This document shows, one piece after another, positions 36,562 to 44,164 of a DNA stretch of 64,000 nt. Made by a program: the position numbers and the translations under genes. The first letter of the stretch is position 1. The number at the start of each line of letters is the position of its first letter. Source of the stretch: Veillonella parvula DSM 2008 (GTDB lineage Bacteria > Bacillota > Negativicutes > Veillonellales > Veillonellaceae); assembly GCF_000024945.1 (NCBI RefSeq), contig NC_013520.1:830501-894500 (forward strand), in the 5' to 3' direction. The notes below the pieces were generated by a model, which saw only the letters and a list, made by a program, of their open reading frames with translations, searched no databases and was not told where the DNA came from.

Positions 36562-36644
36562 TGTTGAGGGCAATATTGGAAAAGGAGCTTGCGGAAAAGG
36601 ATAACCAATTCCCGTTTGTTGGGCTGATTTTCAAAGGCGGATAA
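36561..36644 (+). other. 27-residue open frame after the SUKH fragment
   Basis: Its ATG overlaps the previous stop (TAATG). It reads MLRAILEKELAEKDNQFPFV and seven more residues. Together with the preceding foreign tail this looks like debris from another locus: the end of one gene and a shortened following gene. Not recognised. Confidence 0.3.
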
Positions 36645-36686
36645 GGTGAACAAAAGATAATTCATCGTATTGATTGGAGAAAGCAT

Positions 36687-37157
36687 ATGGAATTAACAAA
36701 AGCAGAGATTAAATTACTAAGAAAAGCTTATAGCGTTATGGCTGACACGCACAGCAAATATCACCCGGAGTCCGAAAAAGACATATCTGAGTTTGAAAAC
36801 AAATTCGAACCAATTCCGTCAGAATATCGATATTTACTCAAGGAATTTGGTGGCTGCCATTTTGTTGATCCATGGATTTTCACTTTAGAGGAATTAGGTT
36901 GTGTATACCCTGCTTTTATTGCAAACTATAGCGACGACGAAGAAAGCAACATATCAAATAATACTGTTTTTCCTATTGGCGGTTTAGGTGATGGAAGTTT
37001 AGTTTGTATTTTAAAGGAAACAGACAAAATTGTTGTTTTGCCACATGATGTATATGTGACATCGGTTGATGATTTAGAAATTATTGCAGAAAGTTTTAAG
37101 GAGTTAGTTTTTGGTTTAGCGGAACAGGGTATTGAGCTTGACAACCAAATTAAATAG
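36687..37157 (+). CDS. SMI1/KNR4 (SUKH) family immunity protein
   Basis: Complete SUKH-domain protein of 156 residues, unrelated in detail to the SUKH gene at 41752. It shows the family pattern: ISEFENKF then P-I-P-SEYRYLLKEFGGCHF, VFPIGGLGDGSLVCI and a C-terminal helix SFKELVFGL. SUKH proteins neutralise many nuclease and deaminase toxins of polymorphic toxin systems (family knowledge). TTGGAG lies before the ATG. No toxin gene adjoins. Confidence 0.82.
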   Translation: MELTKAEIKLLRKAYSVMADTHSKYHPESEKDISEFENKFEPIPSEYRYLLKEFGGCHFVDPWIFTLEELGCVYPAFIANYSDDEESNISNNTVFPIGGLGDGSLVCILKETDKIVVLPHDVYVTSVDDLEIIAESFKELVFGLAEQGIELDNQIK

Positions 37158-37238
37158 CCAATAATGGACATTCGTGAAGTTCTTATTGATATAATGTGTA
37201 CTTGCTAACTTGAATTTGTTGAGGAGACGGTTGTATTA

Positions 37239-37424
37239 ATGACAAGGGAATAGACCGAAGTCCTTAATTACGAATGCTTTATGCGATAGCATTTCTGTAA
37301 CAGCGAATCTTGGACATCAACAGCTAATGATAGTGAAGAAATCTTAGCTACTACACTTGATCATGAACTTATCGCAAAGTTTGCTAAAGAGTTTATGGAA
37401 TTATATAATGGTATTTATTTTTAA
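37239..37424 (+). pseudogene. Small gene remnant with two stop codons
   Basis: Behind a GAGGAG site an ATG opens one frame with TAG at 37251-37253 and 37287-37289, then 44 uninterrupted codons reading HFCNSESWTSTANDSEEI and ending ELYNGIYF before TAA. The tail looks like true protein sequence (helical, acidic). It is not recognised. The rest of the 37158-37504 spacer shows nothing else. Confidence 0.5.
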
Positions 37425-37504
37425 GCAAAGAGAAATCAAAATTTATGGAGATAATTTCATTAGAAATTTAATGAAACTCTCGGTTTATTTGGAGAAAAGA
37501 TGTA

Positions 37505-37855
37505 ATGAATTCAGATATGAGAAAATATGCAGATATAAAAGATATAATTGAATATGGGTTAAATAATATTTCTGATAAGGAAAAAATAACAATGAGCCTG
37601 AAAGACTTTCTATACATTAGACGAGTTTTAGAGGAATATATGCGTTATCTACATAATCCTGATCATTATCCCGATATAGAAGCAATTCAAAATTTTTTAG
37701 GTGATATTTCTTCGGGAGGAGGATTTGAATGTTTAAGCACAGCTATTTATAAAAAAGTATATAAAGTTGATTTGCCATCGAAGATTGAGAAAATGATTGA
37801 TGATGGTGTATTTGAACACCCTCTTTATCCCAGTTACTATAAGGAAAACGAATAA
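37505..37855 (+). CDS. Hypothetical protein
   Basis: Unrecognised 116-residue helical protein with a good GGAGAAAAG ribosome site. A central YLHNPDHYPDIEAIQNFLGD segment and an SGGGFECL loop are notable. Size and context suggest another immunity-type protein; no motif confirms it. Confidence 0.65.
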   Translation: MNSDMRKYADIKDIIEYGLNNISDKEKITMSLKDFLYIRRVLEEYMRYLHNPDHYPDIEAIQNFLGDISSGGGFECLSTAIYKKVYKVDLPSKIEKMIDDGVFEHPLYPSYYKENE

Positions 37856-37966
37856 GTAATAATTGTATAATATTGAAATGGTACAAAATATAAATTTATG
37901 TGGATACGTAAATTTGAAGTTGTAGGGGACTAATGATAATTTTCACACCACATTAAGGAGGTTGAG

Positions 37967-38322
37967 ATGAAAAATATAACAAAGCTGATTACGAAAAGGT
38001 AGCAGAACATATCTATAAAACGTATGACGATTTTATGAAAATTGATTGCTTTGTTACTTCATTAAAATTTGTTCAAGAACCAGAATTAGGAGAAGGAGAT
38101 AGTCCGAGGAATATTTCCCAATATCCATTGGAAGATGTTTTAGAAAAATTTTATGTGGCGATTCAGGATTTTTATGAAGATTTGAATTATACCAGTGATG
38201 AGACTTGTTATTTGGAATTTTCGGCTTCAGATATGGAGGATATACAGAAACTACTTGGAATCGTAAATAAGCATGTATACAATAAGGAAGATGGGGATTA
38301 TGTAGAGCTGGTAATTGAATAG
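37967..38322 (+). pseudogene. Frameshifted immunity-like gene
   Basis: AAGGAGG and ATG at 37967 are followed by a run of five A (37970-37974). As written, translation ends after eleven residues. Adding one A restores MKKYNKADYEKVAEHIYK, which runs without a break into the 95-residue frame from 38035 (MKIDCFVTSLKFVQ...). The full product would be 118 residues, acidic, unrecognised. Either a real single-base deletion, a slippery on/off tract, or a sequencing error; translation could also restart at 38035 but without a ribosome site. Confidence 0.7.
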
Positions 38323-38362
38323 TGTATTAAAATAATTGTACATTCTTATATTGACATTTACA

Positions 38363-38380
38363 CGTAGAGCAAGCCAGTAT
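38363..38380 (+). repeat. 18-bp repeat, copy 2
   Basis: Identical to 27897-27914. Here the repeat runs straight into the middle of the immunity-like gene fragment, marking a deletion of 234 bases relative to the first copy. Confidence 0.85.
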
Positions 38381-38684
38381 GAAGAATTGGCATTATTATA
38401 GAGATCCATTACGGGTTTATAGTCCAGATTTTGATATCTTAGTTTCTTATTTTAATAAAGTATATCCTCTTATAGATGCATCAGATAATTGCGAAAGAGA
38501 TAGCTTTGATGTATGTTTTGATAATTGGATTAAGCAAGACGACTGGATTAAAATAATTCATAATATCGAAGTTGATCTTATAAACCTTAGGAAAGATGAA
38601 CAAGAGTTTTTAAAGATATATATTGCTTGGATAAAGGAAGCACTTTAACATACATCGATTATAGTAGTTGAAGGAAATCTTTAA
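38379..38684 (+). pseudogene. Immunity-like protein fragment (second copy of 28012)
   Basis: Corresponds to residues about 46-146 of the protein at 28012. The N-terminal third is missing (deletion next to the 18-bp repeat) and a C-to-T change makes TAA at 38646-38648, removing the last eleven residues that can still be read after it (HTSIIVVEGNL). The open part gives 89 residues from an ATG created by the junction, with no ribosome site. Broken at both ends. Confidence 0.85.
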
Positions 38685-38751
38685 AAGAATCACTAGTACT
38701 TTAATGAATAGATTAAATAAGATAAAGTTTGGTAGTAAGTATATTAGTGTT

Positions 38752-38779
38752 AGCCCTTCGAATTTTGCGAGGGGCTTTT
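38752..38779 (+). terminator. CCCTTCG-type terminator
   Basis: Stem AGCCCTTCG / CGAGGGGCT (one G-T pair), seven-base loop, then TTTTA. Followed by AT-rich sequence with ATATAATATAATTA, as after the terminator at 34132. Confidence 0.85.
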
Positions 38780-38852
38780 ATGATACAAACATATATAGAA
38801 ATATAATATAATTAACATAAGTAGTTAAATCATGTTGAATGAGGTATATGGT

Positions 38853-39491
38853 ATGGGATTAACCTTAGATATTGATGAGATAATGTACCAGTTGAGTAAG
38901 TGGCGACCAATATTTCATTCAGAAGCAGATTTTCAATTTAGCTTAGCTTGGATGATTAAAGAACAATATCCGAATTGTGATATCAGACTAGAGTTTGTAC
39001 CTGAATTTAATCCTAATTTACATCTTGATATTCTTGTAATAGTAGATGGTAAATGGATTCCTATTGAGCTTAAATATACGACAAAAAAATGTATTAAAAC
39101 TATAAATGATGAAGTGTATGTGTTGAAGGAGCAAGGTGCTAAGGATCAAGGTTGTTATAACTATTTAAAAGATATAATGCGTATAGAGGAATTTAGAGAT
39201 AAGAGTGATAAATTTATTGAAGGTTATACGATTAAGATAACTAGTGAGATGTCTTATTTAAAACCTCCCATAAAAGCAAATTGTACATACGCTGAATTTT
39301 CTATTAATGATGGTTCTATTAAAACTGGATGCATGAATTGGTCCGATAATACAGGGAAAGGAACAATGCGGGGAATGGAAGCGCCTATAGTATTAACTGG
39401 TATGTATCCTATAAATTGGAAAGAATATTCTAAAGTTGATGATACTAATAGTGGTACTTTTATGTATCTTGTAAATACGATTAGTAAATAA
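38853..39491 (+). CDS. PD-(D/E)XK nuclease-like protein
   Basis: A 212-residue protein with a restriction-endonuclease-like core: an acidic residue in HLDILVIVDG and ELK in WIPIELKY fit the D-(x)n-E-x-K active site. The first 60 residues are helical (FHSEADFQFSLAWMIKEQYP). The ATG at 38853 has GAGG eight bases upstream; 38832 lacks one. It may be a nuclease (defence or toxin) or an inactive relative. A gutted copy stands at 34219. Confidence 0.7.
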   Translation: MGLTLDIDEIMYQLSKWRPIFHSEADFQFSLAWMIKEQYPNCDIRLEFVPEFNPNLHLDILVIVDGKWIPIELKYTTKKCIKTINDEVYVLKEQGAKDQGCYNYLKDIMRIEEFRDKSDKFIEGYTIKITSEMSYLKPPIKANCTYAEFSINDGSIKTGCMNWSDNTGKGTMRGMEAPIVLTGMYPINWKEYSKVDDTNSGTFMYLVNTISK

Positions 39492-39507
39492 AATTAGGAG
39501 ATATATT

Positions 39508-39627
39508 ATGTTTAAACCAATTCGCAAAAAGATAAATGAAATAGATCGCACTGCTACAGAAGCTTCATTACAATCTAATCGTCGAGGTATTCTAGCCATG
39601 AATGGTAAACAAGTACAAGAGAAATAA
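39508..39627 (+). CDS. 39-residue peptide gene
   Basis: Short gene with TTAGGAG seven bases before ATG, 16 bases after the nuclease-like gene and just before a terminator. The basic peptide MFKPIRKKINEIDRTATEAS... ends NGKQVQEK. Not recognised. The good ribosome site and position between a gene and a terminator favour real translation, but it could be the stub of a longer gene. Confidence 0.5.
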   Translation: MFKPIRKKINEIDRTATEASLQSNRRGILAMNGKQVQEK

Positions 39628-39633
39628 TAGATT

Positions 39634-39661
39634 AGCCCTTCGCTTATGCGAAGGGCTTTTA
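39634..39661 (+). terminator. CCCTTCGC-type terminator
   Basis: Perfect ten-bp stem AGCCCTTCGC / GCGAAGGGCT, loop TTAT, then TTTTA. It is the cleanest copy of the terminator family in this region. Confidence 0.95.
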
Positions 39662-39690
39662 CTATACACTCATACTTATAAATGTAATAT

Positions 39691-39748
39691 AATGTAATTA
39701 GTGATAATCATTTTAAAAATATTATTTTACGGAGAGAGCTATGATACA
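39691..39748 (+). repeat. Leader repeat, copy 2
   Basis: Same 58 bases as 34894-34951. Here it is the true 5' leader of the ankyrin gene. Confidence 0.9.
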
Positions 39749-40802
39749 GATAAAAGATTTAGGTACATTTGAATCTGTGCCTGATATAGTAACAGATATT
39801 GTAAAAGGAAATATTATAGCTTTAGAAAACGCATTAGTAGATGGTTGGCATATTCATAAACCTATACAATTGGATAATTGTAGTGAGTATTCCCCTCTAG
39901 AATTGGCGTTAGTAATGAATTGTTTACCAAGTGTTCAATGGTTAGTTGAACATGGTGCAGATCTAAATGAAGAAGAAAATCCAAGTTTCTTATTAGCCGT
40001 GCGATATGGAACAAAAGAGATTATCGAATACATTGTCGCACATGGGGCCAATATACATGCTTTAAATTGTGTGAAAGTAGATGCTTTTCAGGCTGCCTTA
40101 TATGGTAAGCAATATAAGCACTTACAGATAATTCATGACTTAGGCCATACAGTTCAGAAATATGGTAGTCCAGCTTTTAGAAATGCTATTACAGATAGAA
40201 ATTATGAGGTCCTAGATTTTTTTATCAATCATGGTGTAGATATTAATTACAATAAACCAGATTCTGTATATCCTTTTAAGCCAACTCCACTATGTGTAGC
40301 TGCTCGGTACGTAGATTTAAAAATGTGTAAATACTTGGTAGAATATGGCGCTGATGTGACTATTACGGAAAAGGATGGCATGCGTCCCTATAGCATTGCT
40401 GTTGAAAAGGGCGATATGGAAATGGCTGAGTATTTTAAAAATCTAGAGCCAGTTGAGTACCATGATATACAAAATAAAATGAATCAATTGAAACCTTTTA
40501 AACTACCAAAGGCGTTAGTATTATTTTTAGAGGGAGATAATCTCTACTTTGAATTGCCAGATTCTGATTTTATATCCATAGAATTTTTCCCTCTAATTGA
40601 TACAATTCCATTTAAAGTAGGCCGCCGTAACCTATTGCGTTTATCTAAAGAGCTAGGCGAGTATAATGATTGGCAAATTGTATGGGATCCTAGGTCTAAA
40701 AAGATCGGTTGTTATGATATAGAGCATCAAGAGTTACGAGAACTTTGCAGGTTTGATGAGTTTATAGCAGATATGGCAGGTCAATTAGAAACCTTATTCT
40801 AA
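39741..40802 (+). CDS. Ankyrin repeat protein
   Basis: Soluble 353-residue protein. Residues about 45-240 hold ankyrin-type repeats: SPLELALVMNCLPSVQWLVEHGADLN, FLLAVRYGTKEIIEYIVAHGANI, TPLCVAARYVDLKMCKYLVEYGADVTI and SIAVEKGDMEMAEYF. A C-terminal domain of about 100 residues (beta-rich, Trp-containing) is not recognised. GGAGAGAGCT precedes the ATG. Ankyrin proteins occur as immunity proteins in polymorphic toxin loci; that role is inferred. The block copy near 34944 has lost this gene but kept its leader. Confidence 0.85.
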   Translation: MIQIKDLGTFESVPDIVTDIVKGNIIALENALVDGWHIHKPIQLDNCSEYSPLELALVMNCLPSVQWLVEHGADLNEEENPSFLLAVRYGTKEIIEYIVAHGANIHALNCVKVDAFQAALYGKQYKHLQIIHDLGHTVQKYGSPAFRNAITDRNYEVLDFFINHGVDINYNKPDSVYPFKPTPLCVAARYVDLKMCKYLVEYGADVTITEKDGMRPYSIAVEKGDMEMAEYFKNLEPVEYHDIQNKMNQLKPFKLPKALVLFLEGDNLYFELPDSDFISIEFFPLIDTIPFKVGRRNLLRLSKELGEYNDWQIVWDPRSKKIGCYDIEHQELRELCRFDEFIADMAGQLETLF

Positions 40803-40830
40803 TGTATATTGTAAAGTTGAGGAGATACAT

Positions 40831-41229
40831 ATGGCAGATGCAGTTGAGAAAACTTATACAGGCTGGTCAATTGATGTAGGTGACTATAAGTATGAAGGAA
40901 TTACCTTGAATGAGGTTGAGCAAAATCTCTACGCTATTGAGGATCAAGAGCAAGATTTTGTAGTCATATCACCATCAAATGTAATCTCAATAGATACTAA
41001 AAAGTATAACTTTGTACAAGTTTGTAGTGATCAAGATACCGATTTATTACATATAGAGCTTAGTGTAACTAATGATGGTGAGCAGGGCGCTATTATATAT
41101 GGTAAAAATGAGCTGGGACATCAAGAGACATTCCAGATCATAGAAGAATTTATTGCACATCATAAGGTACCATCGTTAGATGATTGGGAAATCGTGTTAG
41201 ATTTAAGACCTGAGATGGAAAGCCTGTAA
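40831..41229 (+). CDS. Immunity-like protein A, copy 2
   Basis: A 132-residue acidic protein, the intact counterpart of the gene at 34944; MADAVEKTYTGWSIDVGDYK is its own N-terminus with GAGGAGA before the ATG. Few substitutions separate the two. Family unknown. It follows the ankyrin gene by 28 bases and is followed 20 bases later by the membrane protein gene. Confidence 0.78.
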   Translation: MADAVEKTYTGWSIDVGDYKYEGITLNEVEQNLYAIEDQEQDFVVISPSNVISIDTKKYNFVQVCSDQDTDLLHIELSVTNDGEQGAIIYGKNELGHQETFQIIEEFIAHHKVPSLDDWEIVLDLRPEMESL

Positions 41230-41249
41230 AGGATACTGTGGAGCTTATT

Positions 41250-41708
41250 ATGCTATATACACCGAATAACCTTTTGTATAAGTATATTCGCTATCGATTT
41301 AGACGGATTCAGATTCAGTGCAATATGTTATATGAAATAGAACCAGAGGAAGAAGATGAGATTTGTCGTAATCTATTAAAAAAGAGAGCGAAGATATTAA
41401 TTCCAGTTGGTATATTATATTTTTGGCTTTTTGGGGTTATCTTCGCTTGGCTAGTAGGAACAAGTGAGGAGTTAAATCCGTTAATGCAATGGGAATTAAG
41501 AGTCATAGACTATGTGATACCCATTTTAAATACCATAGATATTAAGTGGTATGCATATCCTCTAGATCTATTATGGGTAGCAATTATATTAGCGCCTATA
41601 GCGATTATAAATGCATCTCCTTATATCATTTTTTCTTATATTGTAGATACCATATTGATACGACATGAGGTAAAAGCTTTAATCAAAACTTATTCTATAA
41701 ATGAGTAA
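41250..41708 (+). CDS. Two-segment membrane protein, copy 2
   Basis: Near-identical to 35772 (152 residues, two hydrophobic regions). The differences cluster in the N-terminal cytoplasmic part (for example YEIEPEEED against YDIAPEEQD). The ATG at 41250 follows GTGGAG. Role unknown. Confidence 0.75.
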   Translation: MLYTPNNLLYKYIRYRFRRIQIQCNMLYEIEPEEEDEICRNLLKKRAKILIPVGILYFWLFGVIFAWLVGTSEELNPLMQWELRVIDYVIPILNTIDIKWYAYPLDLLWVAIILAPIAIINASPYIIFSYIVDTILIRHEVKALIKTYSINE

Positions 41709-41949
41709 TTAAGAATTTAGATTATATCGGTTTAAACTAGGAGAGGGTATTATGAGTAATCTGAAAGACTTTGATTGGACTGGATTTTGGAACGATGTTG
41801 ACTATGCATTTGAATCCTATATTGGTAAACCGGTTACTGATGAGGATATTAAAGCAGCTGAAGCAGAATTAGGTTATACATTGCCTGCTGCATATATTGA
41901 GCTACTTAAAAACCATAATGGTGGTGTAGTAAAGAAAAATTGTTTTATT
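41250..41949 (+). repeat. 700-bp direct repeat, copy 2
   Basis: Counterpart of 35772-36471. The direct orientation and high identity make recombination between the copies possible, which would delete about 5.5 kb. Confidence 0.95.
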
Positions 41950-43263
41950 AATGATGATGACGATTGTGTATATATAACAGGAATATATGGCATCGATAGA
42001 GATAAAAAATACTCTCTTTTAGGTGAGATGGGGAATGAATTTTGGATTTCGAAAGTAAAATATCCCCCTATCGGTGTCGTTGTAGCCGATACGATTTCTG
42101 GTGGTCACGATATGATTTTCCTTGATTATCGTGACTGTGGTCCTACCGGTGAACCTAAGGTTGTACGTGTAGACCAAGAAGGTGATTATTCAATTACTCT
42201 CTTAGCAGATAATTTTGGTGACTTTATTAAGAACTTATATATCAGTATAGAAGAAATTACGGATGAAGAGTTTCAATCGTTAAGTGATGCGGAAAAGGTT
42301 AAGCTCCTTAATGAACAAGAGGGCATTGATATCAAGCGTGCGATGGAACTGTTAACTAATATGGGTATCGATAATTTGTCTCCTATACTATTAAGCACCT
42401 TAGGACGTATGTATAACAATAATGGCCGCGCAGCAGAGGCTATTGATTTATTTAATCGTATTGATGAGGCATATCGCGATTGGTCTTGGTATTATCGTTG
42501 TGGCTATGCTCATGCATTTTTGGGATGTGGTGAAAGCTACGAATCTGAACATGTGCAGCAAGCATTACAGTTAATAGAAGCAGGTATGAAAATGGCGAAA
42601 GAGTCCCATTTAGATAAACAGTTGGGCTGGTGTTGCGAAGTTGTAAAATACTTATTAACTCAAATCAAGCCAAAAGATTACAAGGAGGATTACCCTGTGA
42701 TTTTTGATACCATTAAGAATCTCTTTGATAAGAAAAATAGTAAAATTACTACAGAAGGTAAAGCTATTGGAGACATTAATGAACGCGAAGAGGATAACTA
42801 TCCTACATATGATGTAGTGCATTGGGTATTTAATAAGCAAACATATAGCAGAGAAGAGTTTACCAAAGAATACAATGAAAATGTAAAGAAATATGTAGAT
42901 GATGAAGCAGATGACGACGATAGATTAGAAGAACCTGAAATTCTAGTAACCTATGAAGCTTGGATTGAAAGTGATGACCAACTTTTTGATAATGAACATG
43001 TTACCGACGAAGAATTGCTGGAAGAAGATAAAGAAGATGGTATGTGGCAGGTAGAAATTATGGCTCATCTTGTAGCGGATAATGGTACATATTTTACTAG
43101 AGAAGAATTGCTTTTTAAATTACACAATTTAATGGCCAATAAAGAATTAGGAGATCACGTATTCTTTGAAGGTATTGAATACGAAGGTCATGAATGTGAA
43201 GGGTACGGACTTATAGATAATGAAGATGGTATACCTGTATTCTTTATTGTTTGTGGTAGCTAG
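41752..43263 (+). CDS. SUKH domain protein fused to TPR-like and C-terminal immunity modules
   Basis: A 503-residue mosaic. Residues about 1-165: SMI1/KNR4 (SUKH) domain (LPAAYIELLKNHNGGVV, DTISGGHDMIFLDYRDCGPTGEPKVV). Residues about 180-310: helical TPR-like module (LGRMYNNNGRAAEAIDLFNRID, DWSWYYRCGYAHAF), homologous to the start of the protein at 44165. Residues about 316-503: module homologous to the separate protein at 43460 (VHWVFNKQTYSREEF ... ELLFKLHNLMANKELGDHVFFE). A complete ribosome site and GTG at 42697 remain inside at the module boundary. Confidence 0.85.
   Translation: MSNLKDFDWTGFWNDVDYAFESYIGKPVTDEDIKAAEAELGYTLPAAYIELLKNHNGGVVKKNCFINDDDDCVYITGIYGIDRDKKYSLLGEMGNEFWISKVKYPPIGVVVADTISGGHDMIFLDYRDCGPTGEPKVVRVDQEGDYSITLLADNFGDFIKNLYISIEEITDEEFQSLSDAEKVKLLNEQEGIDIKRAMELLTNMGIDNLSPILLSTLGRMYNNNGRAAEAIDLFNRIDEAYRDWSWYYRCGYAHAFLGCGESYESEHVQQALQLIEAGMKMAKESHLDKQLGWCCEVVKYLLTQIKPKDYKEDYPVIFDTIKNLFDKKNSKITTEGKAIGDINEREEDNYPTYDVVHWVFNKQTYSREEFTKEYNENVKKYVDDEADDDDRLEEPEILVTYEAWIESDDQLFDNEHVTDEELLEEDKEDGMWQVEIMAHLVADNGTYFTREELLFKLHNLMANKELGDHVFFEGIEYEGHECEGYGLIDNEDGIPVFFIVCGS
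42682..42699 (+). promoter_or_regulatory. Internal ribosome site and GTG start in the SUKH fusion gene
   Basis: AAGGAGGA at 42682-42689 stands seven bases before an in-frame GTG at 42697. The same AAGATTACAAGGAGGATTA sequence serves as the real ribosome site of the gene at 43460. It may allow separate translation of the C-terminal module (188 residues). Confidence 0.6.
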
Positions 43264-43296
43264 TTAGTATAGAACATTATAAGACGATAATAGATT

Positions 43297-43322
43297 AGCC
43301 CTTCGCTATACGAGGGGCTTTT
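43297..43322 (+). terminator. CCCTTCG-type terminator
   Basis: Stem AGCCCTTCG / CGAGGGGCT, loop CTATA, followed by TTTTACTATACAC as at the other copies. Confidence 0.9.
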
Positions 43323-43459
43323 ACTATACACGTAGAAATTATATACTTTTGTGCTTCGGGCTACGTTATTTTATAGGGGATTAATGTAGAATATTGAGAA
43401 ATATATTAGGAATAATGAAATCAAAGCATTGTTTAAAAGATTACAAGGAGGATTATATT

Positions 43460-44038
43460 ATGATTTTTGAAATGATCAAAAACCTTTTTAACAAAAATGA
43501 GAACACGGAAAAGATTGAATATCTTGGTGTTGATAAAGATGGTAATAAAATATATGAAGGTTATTATCATGAGTTTAAGGGAATTCCTTGGGTTTTTAAT
43601 AAAACTACCTATACTAAAGAAGAGTTTGCTAAGGAGTTTTATACATGCTTAGAAGCGCATAACGTTAATCCTGATAATTTACCGCCATTAGTAGAGCCTG
43701 AAATTTTTGTAAGCTATGAAGCTTGGATTGAAAGCAAAAGTCAGCTTCACCCTAATGAACACTTATACGAGGTAGATGAATTACTAGAAGACGATAAAGA
43801 GGATGATATGTGGCAAGTTGAAATCTATGCTCGCCTTAAAGCAGATAATGGTCAGTACTTTACTACTGAAGAGCTTCTTTTCAAGATACATAACTTAATG
43901 GCCAATAAAGAGCTCGGTGATCATGTATTCTTTGAAAATCTAGTCTATGATGATCACGAATTTGAAGCTGATGAAATTGAAGATATTGACGATAATGATG
44001 AAGGTATTCCTGTATTTGTTGTATGGCTTGGTAGCTAG
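43460..44038 (+). CDS. Immunity-like protein, stand-alone C-terminal module
   Basis: A 192-residue very acidic protein homologous to the last 188 residues of the fusion at 41752 (WVFNKTTYTKEEF, EPEIFVSYEAWIESKSQ, DDMWQVEIYARLKADNGQYFT, LMANKELGDHVFFE). AAGGAGGA precedes the ATG at 43460. Sequence just upstream still encodes the KHCLKDYKEDY end of a TPR module, so an upstream partner gene has been lost. Domain not named; immunity role inferred. Confidence 0.75.
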   Translation: MIFEMIKNLFNKNENTEKIEYLGVDKDGNKIYEGYYHEFKGIPWVFNKTTYTKEEFAKEFYTCLEAHNVNPDNLPPLVEPEIFVSYEAWIESKSQLHPNEHLYEVDELLEDDKEDDMWQVEIYARLKADNGQYFTTEELLFKIHNLMANKELGDHVFFENLVYDDHEFEADEIEDIDDNDEGIPVFVVWLGS

Positions 44039-44164
44039 TTAAATAGTCTTTTTTGTCATAAACTATTATTTTAAAATCTGTAATTTATTGTTTTGTGTTG
44101 TTTGTTATTATTATGCTAAGATGAGTTCATATACATATTGATAATATGAGGGGAAGTGTATTGT

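Noticed and set aside
37357-37551. 64-residue frame at 37357
   Set aside because: It overlaps, in another frame, both the remnant ending at 37424 and the start of the better supported gene at 37505, and lacks a ribosome site.
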